From assembly GCA_963792675.1 (NCBI GenBank), contig CAWBWT010000003.1:1-64000 (forward strand): 64,000 nt of DNA, in the 5' to 3' direction. The stretch is from JBBROS01 sp963792675 (lineage in GTDB: Bacteria > Pseudomonadota > Alphaproteobacteria > Acetobacterales > Acetobacteraceae). Position 1 is the first letter of the stretch. The number at the start of each line of letters is the position of its first letter. Under the pieces are notes generated by a model. That model was not told the origin of the DNA. It ran no database searches and saw only the letters and a list, made by a program, of their open reading frames with translations. Made by a program: the position numbers and the translations under genes. Shown one piece after another: positions 56,129-64,000 of the stretch.

Positions 56129-56929
56129 TCACGTGGTCCGCCGGGCGAGGATCCGGCGCAAGCCGTCGGGTCCGAGCCCGGCGTGCTCCACGTTGCCCCA
56201 GCGGTCCACCTTGCGGAACACCGGACCGAACCGCGTGTCCGACGCGCGCATCCAGTGCTCGAGCGCCCGCACCGGGCAGCCGGCCGGCGTAGCAGCTCGC
56301 GGCACCGTCACGATCTCCTGCACGGACCGGTCATCGCTGCGCGGGTGCAGCACCAGCATCGCGCCGGCTTCAACGAAGCGCACGTCCTCGGCTTCGAGCC
56401 GGAGCAGCACCGCGACCGGGATCTTGGGGGCGGGCGGCGGCCGGCGCCCCGCAGCCGCCAGCAGCAACACGGCCCGGTCGCGCAGTCCGGCGAGGTCGCC
56501 GGGGCAGCGCGCCGCCAGTTGCACCAGCCGGGCCGTGGTGGGCCGCGTCGAGCCGGGTCGTGATGCGGCCGGAGCTCGCGCGCGGCGCAGTGTCCGGCGC
56601 GCGGCGGCGTCGAGCACCGGCGCCGGATGCGCGGCCTCGCGATGGGCCGCGGCGATGGCGGCGCGCCGGCGTGCGAGCGCCGCGCGGCCAAGGCTGGGCG
56701 CGCGTGCGAGCAAGTAGGCGGCCAAGGTGTCGGCGGCCGCCGGCAACGAAGCCAGCCGCTCCGCCCGGCACCATTGGCAGAAATCGGCCCAGTCGGCAGC
56801 GTACAGACGCCGTGTTTCCGGCGCCGGCGCCGCGGTGATGCGGCCCACCGTGCGAATTGGGGTCGGCTGCTCCGGCCCGGCTGCGTTGCCGGGCAGCTCT
56901 TGCTGGGAGGCGGGTTCAGTGATCGGCAT
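56129..56929 (-). CDS. Integrase-like protein lacking the catalytic C-terminus
   Basis: 266 residues. The N-terminal SAM-like part (APETRRLYAADWADFCQWCR) and the first core Arg region (GLRDRAVLLLAAAGRRPP) resemble tyrosine recombinases and are similar in style to the 21129 gene. The chain ends soon after WGNVEHAGLGPDGLRRIL with no HxxR box or catalytic Tyr. It is probably catalytically dead, perhaps a DNA-binding protein. It starts 50 bp after selB. Confidence 0.7.
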   Translation of the reverse strand: MPITEPASQQELPGNAAGPEQPTPIRTVGRITAAPAPETRRLYAADWADFCQWCRAERLASLPAAADTLAAYLLARAPSLGRAALARRRAAIAAAHREAAHPAPVLDAAARRTLRRARAPAASRPGSTRPTTARLVQLAARCPGDLAGLRDRAVLLLAAAGRRPPPAPKIPVAVLLRLEAEDVRFVEAGAMLVLHPRSDDRSVQEIVTVPRAATPAGCPVRALEHWMRASDTRFGPVFRKVDRWGNVEHAGLGPDGLRRILARRTT

Positions 56930-56979
56930 CGTGCCGGCAGACTCGCCGGTTGCGCGCGCCGGGACAAGCGATTCCCGCG

Positions 56980-58884
56980 CTACCTCGGCGGCAACCCTTC
57001 CGCCGCCGGCGCGGCGATGATCCGTCGATCCTTGATGCGGCGCGTGAAGCGGATGGCGTCGAGGTGCTCGAGCAGCGGCACGGAGAACTTGCGCGAGATG
57101 CCGAGCACCGCGCCGGCTTCGCCCACCAGCAGGCCGGGCGGGCGTGACAGATGCGGCCGCAAGCGCGCCTTGGCGGTCTCGACCGCGTCGCGGTGGAACA
57201 CGACGTCGCGTTTCTGCACCACATCCACCGTGCGCACGGCGAGGCCTTCGCGGATCAGCCGGTTGACCAGCCGCTGGGACAGCTTGTCCGGGGCCAGCGC
57301 GCCGATATCGGGCGGCGACAGGCCGGCGCGGCGCAGCGACTCGGCCAGCTTAGCCGCCGCCATCGCCTCGTCGCGGGCGGCGTCGCGCTCCTGCTCCGGA
57401 CGCCGCAGCTGCACCATGCCGCCGCTGCTGCGCACCGTGCCGCGCTGACCGAGGATGGCGAGTGCGGCCTCGAGCACCGCCTCGCCGACGCCGGGCAGCA
57501 GCGACGGCAGCCGCTCGCGGCTCACGCCGTCCGGTCGGCGCTCGAGCGCGCGGGGCAGGGCACGGACCACCTCGTCCAGGCCGGACCGGGTCACCGCCGT
57601 TCCACCACCGAGGATCGCGACCGGCGCGGCCGCGAGCAGCATCGTGGCGCGCGCCGCCGACACACCTGCCCATTGCGACGCCCTCGCCAGGCCGACGCCG
57701 GCCGTCCCCGCCGTTTCCACCAGCATGCGCAGGATCTCGGCGGGCTCGGCGTCCGCCAACGCGGCCAAGCGAAGGTGGTCGGCGCTCGGCGGCGCTGCGG
57801 GCCGCAGCCGGCGTAGCCGGGTCGCGCCGGGGTCGAGGACGCGTCCGCCGGCCACCGTCTGCGCCGGGGACGGGCGGCGCAGGATGAAGCGCTCGCGGGC
57901 CGGGATCGCCACCGGCGCCGCGCCATGGAGCTGGGCGAAGCAGCGCTCGCCGGCCGCCAGCACGTCGCGGTCCAGCAGCCGCAGCCTGACCCCTATCTCC
58001 GCCGTGCCCACCAGCAGCGTCAGCTGCGCGCCGTTGCTCAGCTCCGGCGCCTCGGCCACCGCCTCCAGCGCCACGCTCAACCAAGTCGCGGGAAGCAGCG
58101 CGCCGCGGGAACAGAGCGCCGCGCCGCGCGGCACCTGCGACGGCTCGACGTCGCGCAGGTTGGCCGCGACCCGCTGGCCCGGCATGGCGATGCTGGTGCG
58201 GACGCCGTTGACCTGCAGCCCGCGCAGGCGTAGCCGCCGCCCGCCCGGCTCGAGTGCGACCTCGTCGCTGACCGCAAGCGGCCCGCGCCGCAGCGTGCCG
58301 GTGACGACGGTGCCGTGCCCCGTGATGCTGAAGGCGCGGTCGATCGGCAGCAGGAAGAACCCGTCATCGGCCGGCGGCAGGGCCTCACCGGCCGCCGTCG
58401 CCAAGGCCGCGCGCAGGTCCTCAATGCCTTGCCCGGTGGTGGCCGAGGTCAGGACGCTGCCGACCACGGTCATGCCCCGGCGCCGCACCTCGGACGTCGC
58501 CGCCGCTTCGGCCGTTACCGCGGCAGCCGGGTCGAGATCGGCCTTGCTGATCGCCACCACCACGCGCCAGACGCCGAGCAGGGCGGCGATGTCGAGGTGC
58601 TCGCGGGTTTGCGGCTTGATGCCCTCGTTGGCGGCGACCACCAGCAGCGCCGCCGCCATGCCGGTCGCGCCCGAGACCATGGTGCGCACGAAGCGCTCGT
58701 GGCCCGGCATGTCGATCAGGTCTACGGTGCCGCCGGGGATGGGCAGGAACGCGAACCCGAGCGCGATGGAGATGCCGCGTCGCTTCTCCTCCGCCAACCG
58801 GTCGGTTTCCATCCCGCTCAGCGCCCGCACCAGCGCGGTCTTGCCGTGGTCGACATGGCCGATCACGCCCACCACCAGCCTCAT
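56980..58884 (-). CDS. selB: Selenocysteine-specific elongation factor SelB
   Basis: 634 residues. GHVDHGKTALV (G1, residues 9-19), IDMPGHERFVRTMVSGATGM and ISKAD mark the EF-Tu-like GTPase. Translation-factor beta-barrels follow, and C-terminal winged-helix repeats (AEPAEILRMLVETAG; DVVQKRDVVFHRDAVETAKA) bind the SECIS RNA. Its ATG overlaps the selA stop by 4 nt. It brings Sec-tRNA to the UGA codon of the dehydrogenase encoded divergently from selA. Confidence 0.95.
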   Translation of the reverse strand: MRLVVGVIGHVDHGKTALVRALSGMETDRLAEEKRRGISIALGFAFLPIPGGTVDLIDMPGHERFVRTMVSGATGMAAALLVVAANEGIKPQTREHLDIAALLGVWRVVVAISKADLDPAAAVTAEAAATSEVRRRGMTVVGSVLTSATTGQGIEDLRAALATAAGEALPPADDGFFLLPIDRAFSITGHGTVVTGTLRRGPLAVSDEVALEPGGRRLRLRGLQVNGVRTSIAMPGQRVAANLRDVEPSQVPRGAALCSRGALLPATWLSVALEAVAEAPELSNGAQLTLLVGTAEIGVRLRLLDRDVLAAGERCFAQLHGAAPVAIPARERFILRRPSPAQTVAGGRVLDPGATRLRRLRPAAPPSADHLRLAALADAEPAEILRMLVETAGTAGVGLARASQWAGVSAARATMLLAAAPVAILGGGTAVTRSGLDEVVRALPRALERRPDGVSRERLPSLLPGVGEAVLEAALAILGQRGTVRSSGGMVQLRRPEQERDAARDEAMAAAKLAESLRRAGLSPPDIGALAPDKLSQRLVNRLIREGLAVRTVDVVQKRDVVFHRDAVETAKARLRPHLSRPPGLLVGEAGAVLGISRKFSVPLLEHLDAIRFTRRIKDRRIIAAPAAEGLPPR

Positions 58885-60266
58885 GCGACGCGGGCCGCTT
58901 CCATGCCCGCCTTCACACCCGACGCGAGCGCCGCCACCTCGTTGTCGACCACCGTCAGCATGTCGAGCAGCAGGCGCCCGCCGGCGATGCGGCCGACGAT
59001 GGCCGGGCGCTGCCGGCGGAGACGCGCGGCCAGTCGCTCCGGGTCGCCCGCCACGCTGACCGCCAGGCTGACCACCAGGCTCGGGATCGGGGCGTCCGGC
59101 AGAGTGCCGCCGCCGGCGAACCCCGCGCTGTCCTCGACCGTCGCACCTTCGCCCAACAGCCCGGCCAGGCGCTCGGCCCGCGCCCGCAGCGTGGCGACGT
59201 CCTGCCCCATCATGCGCAAGACCGGCACGTCGCCCGACCGACCGGTCGCGTGCAGGCGCAGGACCGCTTCCAATGCGGCGAGCGACAGCTTGTCGAGCCG
59301 CACCGCGCGCAGCAGCGGATGCAGCCGCAGTTTGTCGATCGTGGCCGCCCGGCCGACCAGCAGCCCGGCCTGCGGCCCTCCCATCAGCTTGTCGCCGCTG
59401 AACGCCACCAGGTCCGCTCCGGCCGCAACCGACTCCTGCACCGTCGCTTCGGCAAGCGGGCCGATCCGGCGCAAATCGACGACCGCGCCGCTGCCGAGAT
59501 CGTGCACCAGGTGCAGTCCGTGCTCCTGCGCCAACCCGGCGAGGCCGGCCAGCGGCGCCTGTTCGGTGAACCCGGTCATGCGGAAGTTGCTTTGATGCAC
59601 CTTCAGCAGCATGCGCGTATCGGGCCCGATCGCCTCGCGATAGTCGGACAGCCGCGTCTTGTTGGTGGTGCCGACCTCCACCAGGCGGGCGCCGCCCTGC
59701 CGGATGACGTCGGGGATGCGGAAGCCGCCGCCGATCTCGACCAGCTCGCCGCGCGACACTACCACCTCGCCACTGCCGGCCAGGGCGGCCAGGGACAGCA
59801 GTACGGCCGCTGCGGCGTTGTTCACCGCCAGCCCCGCCTCCGCACCGGTGATCTCGCGGAGCAGCGGCTCGACCCCTTGGGTGCGGCTGCCGCGCGAGCC
59901 GTCGGCCAGGTCGAATTCGAGGCTACAATAGCCGGCCGCGTCGGCGATGGCGGCCAGCGCGGTGTCCGGGAGCGGGGCCCGGCCGAGGTTGGTGTGCAGG
60001 ATGATCCCGGTCGCGTTGATCACCCGCACCAGACCCGGCCGCGGCGTCGCATAGAGCCCGGCGCCGGCGTCGGCCAGCAGGGCTTCGGCCGTGGGCAGGT
60101 CGGCGCCGGCCAGCACGGCCGCCCGCGCGCCCTCGAGAGCCGCCCGCAACGCGTCGACCGTCGCCGCCCGGCCGAACTCGCCGCTGAGACGCGCCGCCTG
60201 CTCGTGCTCCAGCAGCCGCTGCACCGACGGCAAGCCGCGCAAGTGTCCTTCGATTGGTCCGTCCAT
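58881..60266 (-). CDS. selA: L-seryl-tRNA(Sec) selenium transferase SelA
   Basis: 461 residues. RVINATGIILHTNLGRAPLP, CSLEFDLADGSRGSR and EVGTTNKTRLSDYREAIG are SelA motifs; Lys293 in FSGDKLMGGPQAG is the PLP-binding residue. It converts Ser-tRNA(Sec) to Sec-tRNA(Sec) using selenophosphate. The SelD that makes selenophosphate is not in the window. It is divergent from the dehydrogenase gene across a 196-bp region. Confidence 0.96.
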   Translation of the reverse strand: MDGPIEGHLRGLPSVQRLLEHEQAARLSGEFGRAATVDALRAALEGARAAVLAGADLPTAEALLADAGAGLYATPRPGLVRVINATGIILHTNLGRAPLPDTALAAIADAAGYCSLEFDLADGSRGSRTQGVEPLLREITGAEAGLAVNNAAAAVLLSLAALAGSGEVVVSRGELVEIGGGFRIPDVIRQGGARLVEVGTTNKTRLSDYREAIGPDTRMLLKVHQSNFRMTGFTEQAPLAGLAGLAQEHGLHLVHDLGSGAVVDLRRIGPLAEATVQESVAAGADLVAFSGDKLMGGPQAGLLVGRAATIDKLRLHPLLRAVRLDKLSLAALEAVLRLHATGRSGDVPVLRMMGQDVATLRARAERLAGLLGEGATVEDSAGFAGGGTLPDAPIPSLVVSLAVSVAGDPERLAARLRRQRPAIVGRIAGGRLLLDMLTVVDNEVAALASGVKAGMEAARVA

Positions 60267-60462
60267 GCCCGGCGTTGCTCACCTCACGTCATGGCAACGC
60301 TGCGGGCGGTTCCGGGATGCCGCCCGGCCTGCTCACCGCCTGGCGTCCGGTCTCGACATTGTGCGTCCGCGAGGGGTGGAGCGGGCCGGATCGAGCCTGT
60401 ATCGCCAGGAAACCTACTTGCGCCCAGCGTGTTCTGGCGCCGAGTTCGCAGGAGTGCTGTCG

Positions 60463-63400
60463 ATGAAGAAACTGCGCCGCAGCCTGACCGACCGGATCGC
60501 TGGGTTCGTCGAGGACTGGTCGCTGCCGCGGCAATTTGCCGGCGGCGACCCGCTGCGTAAGGCCGCCGAAAGCGCCACCTCGCGCGCGCTGCGGCCCCGG
60601 CTCGAAGAAGCCGACACGATCGGGACCAGCATCTGCCCGTTCTGCGCCGTCGGCTGCAGCCAGCTCGTTTATGCAAAAAACGGCAAGCCGATCCACATCG
60701 AGGGCGACCCGCGCAGCCCGGTGAACCAGGGCACGCTCTGCCCCAAGGGCGCCAGCACCCTCGGCGTGCTGCTATCGCCGTTGCGGGTCAACACCGTCCG
60801 CTACCGCGCGCCCCGCTCCACCGAGTGGGAAGACAAGCCGCTCGACTGGGCGATGGAGCGGATCGCGCAACTGACGAAGCAGACGCGGGACGAAACCTTC
60901 GTCGAGACGCTGCCGGACGGCCGCACGGTGAACCACACGACGGGCGTTGGCTCGCTCGGCGGCGCGACGCTGGACAACGAAGAGAACTACCTGATCAAGA
61001 AGCTGTTCACCGGCGGCCTGGGCATGGTCAACGTCGAGAACCAAGCCAGAATCTGACACTCCTCTTCGGTGCCCAGTCTGGGCACCTCCTTTGGACGCGG
61101 CGCCGCCACCATGGCCCTTTGGGACATGGCGAACTCCGACGTGATCGTGAACATGGGCTCCAACATGGCGGAGAACCATCCGATTGCATTCCGCTTCGTG
61201 GTGGAAGCGCAACGGCGCGGCGCGACGTTCATCCACATCGACCCGCGGCTGACCCGCACCGGTGCGATGGCCGACATCCATGCCAGCATCCGCTCCGGCA
61301 CCGATATCGCGTTCCTGGGCGGGCTGATCCGCTACATCCTCGAGAACGACCTGTGGTTCCGTGACTTCGTCATGGCCTACACCAACATCGCCCACATCAT
61401 CGAGGACGGCTACGAGGACCCGGAAGCCGATGACGGCATGTTCTCCGGCTTCGATGCCGCGAGCCAGACCTACAAGCAGGACACCTGGCAGTACAAGGGC
61501 AAGAACGTGCCCTCCTCCATCGCCGAGCACCGGGTGCAGAGCGAGGACCAGAGCACGCCGGGCAGCTTCGAAAGCATGGCGGACAGCCCGCCGCCGACCG
61601 ATCCGACGCTGCAGCATCCGAACTGCGTCTATCAGATCATGCGGCGCCACTTTTCCCGCTACACGCCCGAAATGGTCGAGCAGGTCACCGGCTGCAGCAA
61701 GGAGACCTTCCTCCGCATCGCCGAGGTGCTGACCCGCAACTCGGGCCGGGACCGCACCGGGGCGTTCTGTTACGCGGTCGGCTGGACCCATCACACGACG
61801 GGCGTGCAGATCATCCGGGCGTGCACGATCGTGCAGGGCCTGCTCGGCAATGTCGGGCGGCCCGGCGGCGGCATCATGGCGCTGCGCGGCCACATCAGCA
61901 TCCAGGGCAGCACCGATATTCCGACGCTGTACAACATGCTGCCGACCTACCTGCCGCAGCCCAACGCGTTCCACAAGCACGGGACCCTGGCCGACTACCT
62001 GCACAGCGAAACGCCGGCCACCGGCTGGTGGCACAACTTCCCCAAATACATGGTCAGCCTGCTGAAGGCCTGGTACGGCCCGGCTGCAAAGCCCGAGAAC
62101 GAGTGGGGCTACCAGCATCTGCCCAAGCTGACGGGCGACCTGTCGCAACTGCCGATGACACTGTCGATGGTGGACGGCGTCGTGAAGGGGCAGTTCATCC
62201 TGGGGCAGAACCCGGTCGTGGGCGCGGTCAACTCCGACCTCGTTGAGCGCGGCATGGCCAAGCTGGACTGGCTGGTGGTGCGCGACTTCGCGATGACCGA
62301 GACCGCGAATTTCTGGCAGAAGGGCCACATGGTCGGGCGCGGCGAGGTCCGGCCCGAGGACATCGAGACCGAGGTGTTCTTCCTGCCCGCCGCCCTGGTC
62401 GCCGAAAAGGACGGCAGCGTCACCAACACGACGCGTCTGGTGCAATGGCACGACGTGGTCTGCGAGGCGCCGGGGGACAGCCGCTCCGACCTGTGGTTCA
62501 TCTATCACCTGGGCCGCCGTTTGAAGGAACTCTACGCGGACAGCACCGATCCGCGCGATGCGGCGATGCAGGCCCTGACCTGGGACTACCCGGAGCGCGG
62601 CGCGCGGCGGGAGCCCGACGCGGAGGCCGTGCTCCGCGAGATCAACGGCTACACCGTCGCCGACCGCAAGCAGGTCGAGAACTACCAGGCCCTGAAGGAC
62701 GACGGCAGCACCGCCTGCGGCGGCTGGATGTATGCCGGCATCTACCCCCGAGACGGCCACAACCAGGCCCGGTCGCGCAAGCCGGACGGCCCGGGCGGGC
62801 CGGACAGCCATCTCGGCTGGGCGTTCGCCTGGCCGTCCAACCGCCGCACCCTGTACAATCGTGCCTCGGCCGATCCGGACGGCAAGCCGTGGTCGGAACG
62901 CAAGCGGCTGATCTGGTGGGACGAGCCCTCGGGCAAGTGGACCGGCCGCGACGTCCCGGATTTCGTGGCGACCACGCGACCCGACTACCGTCCGGACTGG
63001 AGCAAGCATCCGCACGGCATGGACGCGCTGGGCGGGGACAAGCCGTTCATCATGGAGGCCGACGGGACCTGTCAGCTGTTCGTGCCCACCGGCCTGCTGG
63101 ACGGTCCCTTGCCGACGCATTACGAGCCGGTCGAGAGCCCGGTCCGTAACCCGCTCTACAGGCAGCAGCAGAACCCCACCGCGAAGATCTGGCGACGGCC
63201 GGGCAACGAGCTGCATGCGCCGGAGGACCCGCGCTTCCCTTACGTTTTCACCACCTATCGTCTGACGGAGCTGCATTGCGGCGGCGTGATCGGCCGGGTC
63301 ACTCCGCACACGGCGGAGCTGCAGCCCGAAGCCTTCGTCGAGATCCCGCCCGAGCTGGCCGTTGAGCTCGGCATCCGCCACCGCGACTGGACGGTGCTGT

Positions 63401-63657
63401 CCACGCTGCGCGGCGAGATCGAGGTTCGCGCGATGGTGACCGAGCGGGTGCGTCCCTTCACCATCGGCGGCAAGCGCGTCTACCAGATCGGCATGCCTTG
63501 GGTGTTCGGCTGGGAGGGCTATGCCAGGGGCGCCATCGCCAACGTGCTGCTGGGCATCTACGGCGACGCTAATACCAGCATCCACACCACCAAGGCGCTG
63601 ACCTGCAACCTGCGCGCGGGCCGGTTGGCCGTCCCGGCCGGACCGAAGCATGGCTGA
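60463..63657 (+). CDS. fdnG: Selenocysteine-containing formate dehydrogenase, alpha subunit
   Basis: 1,064 residues with UGA at 61054-61056 read as Sec198, in NQARI-U-HSSSVPSLGTSFGRG. N-terminal Cys cluster SICPFCAVGCSQLVY...TLCPKGAS binds 4Fe-4S; the rest is the molybdopterin domain (GSNMAENHPIAFRFV; GWTHHTTGVQIIRACTI). Size and Sec position match FdnG/FdoG-type enzymes. A Tat twin-Arg is not obvious, so it may be cytoplasmic; this would fit a soluble FDH. Start ATG 60463. An 8-nt overlap leads to the next gene. A standard reading would split it into two genes at the UGA. Confidence 0.94.
61054..61086 (+). promoter_or_regulatory. UGA-Sec codon and SECIS-like hairpin
   Basis: UGA at 61054-61056, 11 nt spacer, then a perfect 8-bp stem GGTGCCCA/TGGGCACC (61068-61075, 61079-61086) with loop GTC. 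Bacterial SECIS elements sit this close to the UGA and carry GU in the loop. The stem is within coding sequence (SVPSLGTS). Confidence 0.85.
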
Positions 63658-63964
63658 GCCCGTCACCGACACCCCGGGCCACGAGGCCCTGCGCCACATC
63701 GACCAGGTCCTCGCCCGGCGCCCGGAGAAGGACGACCACGCTTTGTCGGCCGCAACCGTCTGCCTGACCCGGCTGCGAGACGAGATGATCCAGAAGCATC
63801 GCGACGGCGCCAGCACGCCTCGCTCGCGCGAGCAGCTGGCGCATGTGAACGGCGTCATCAGCGCCGTTTTGGGCATCCATTATCCGCTGGGCACGATTCC
63901 TTGGCCCGAGCTGGACAAGGCGCGTGAATGGCTGGCCTGCGTCGTCCGGCAGGAAGAAGGCTGA
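63650..63964 (+). CDS. Small protein linked to formate dehydrogenase, unknown
   Basis: 104 residues, hydrophilic and mostly helical (AATVCLTRLRDEMIQKHRDG; REQLAHVNGVISAVLGIHYP). It overlaps the dehydrogenase stop by 8 nt, and the next gene starts 5 bp after it, so it is part of the FDH operon. I know no function; an assembly or regulatory role is possible. Confidence 0.7.
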   Translation: MAEPVTDTPGHEALRHIDQVLARRPEKDDHALSAATVCLTRLRDEMIQKHRDGASTPRSREQLAHVNGVISAVLGIHYPLGTIPWPELDKAREWLACVVRQEEG

Positions 63965-63969
63965 GGACG

Positions 63970-64000
63970 ATGGCGCAAACCATGGAAGGGATCGTGACCC
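63970..64000 (+). CDS. Start of next FDH-operon gene, cut by window end
   Basis: ATG 63970 begins MAQTMEGIVT and runs off the end. The FDH iron-sulfur (beta) subunit is the usual next gene, but ten residues are too few to say. Confidence 0.4.
   Translation, partial: MAQTMEGIVT

Noticed and set aside
61054..61056. UGA as a true stop splitting the dehydrogenase
   Set aside because: The frame continues at once with family sequence, a SECIS-like hairpin follows, and SelA, SelB and tRNA-Sec are present.
60772..63876. 1,034-codon minus-strand open frame
   Set aside because: It is the antisense shadow of the formate dehydrogenase gene in high-GC DNA; its sequence is Arg/His/Gly-rich with no domain.

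Overview
The window is high-GC (roughly two thirds G+C or more) DNA that looks alphaproteobacterial, most likely from the Rhodospirillales/Acetobacteraceae. This is an inference from gene content and codon use; no rRNA or marker gene is present to settle it. A RepA_C-type replication gene flanked by iteron-like repeats, a ParA/ribbon-helix-helix partition pair beside a large repeat array, and a tyrosine recombinase suggest a plasmid, a chromid, or a chromosome that has absorbed plasmids.

Layout. 0-7.4 kb is a mobile-element graveyard: a truncated IS256 transposase, a ParD-like gene overlapping a broken hybrid histidine kinase, and an IS1182-family element split by an IS21-family element with a clean 5-bp target duplication (AGGTG). 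The IS21 genes carry three related palindromic inserts. 7.5-13.5 kb is a LysR-regulated redox/aromatic-type cluster: isochorismatase-like hydrolase, ABM-domain protein, outer-membrane channel, NADPH-FMN reductase, glutathionyl-hydroquinone reductase, broken VOC protein. 13.9-16.1 kb repeats the ParD-like/histidine-kinase pair, again with an in-frame stop. 16.4-21 kb holds an AEC transporter, an SDR whose catalytic Tyr is Cys, a small secreted protein and a cyclase-TPR protein. 21-24.8 kb holds an integrase, ParA plus an RHH partner, five ~220-bp repeats and tRNA-Sec. 24.8-29 kb is a sugar-type ABC importer with a frameshifted binding protein and no ATPase gene, then a Nei-like glycosylase.

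29-37 kb is an aromatic-acid cluster: AraC and LysR regulators, AAHS-type MFS transporter, type I extradiol dioxygenase, GalB-like hydratase, membrane protein, GalC/LigK-like aldolase and a 4,5-dihydroxyphthalate decarboxylase-like protein, largely in ATGA-overlapping order. 37-38.4 kb is the iteron/repA segment, with repA frameshifted in a G6 tract. 38.4-48.9 kb is metabolic: two class II aldolases, a formate/nitrite channel, a CoA-transferase, a cyclase-family hydrolase, a GT39-like membrane protein, an oligopeptide-type binding protein, and a DUF5666-like/cytochrome b/Moco-oxidoreductase trio. 49-51.3 kb is a GGDEF-EAL protein followed by a BLUF photoreceptor. 51.3-54.5 kb is a copper set (CopZ-like, CopA, CueR with its operator).

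54.4-64 kb holds the selenocysteine system. SelA and SelB are on the minus strand, in line with an integrase-like gene, an unknown gene and an ScpA homologue. Divergently there is a formate dehydrogenase alpha subunit with an in-frame UGA (Sec198) followed by a SECIS-like hairpin. With tRNA-Sec at 24.7 kb and a FocA-like channel at 39 kb, the window carries most of a selenium-dependent formate oxidation module. SelD and the remaining FDH subunits are not seen; a following gene begins at the right edge.
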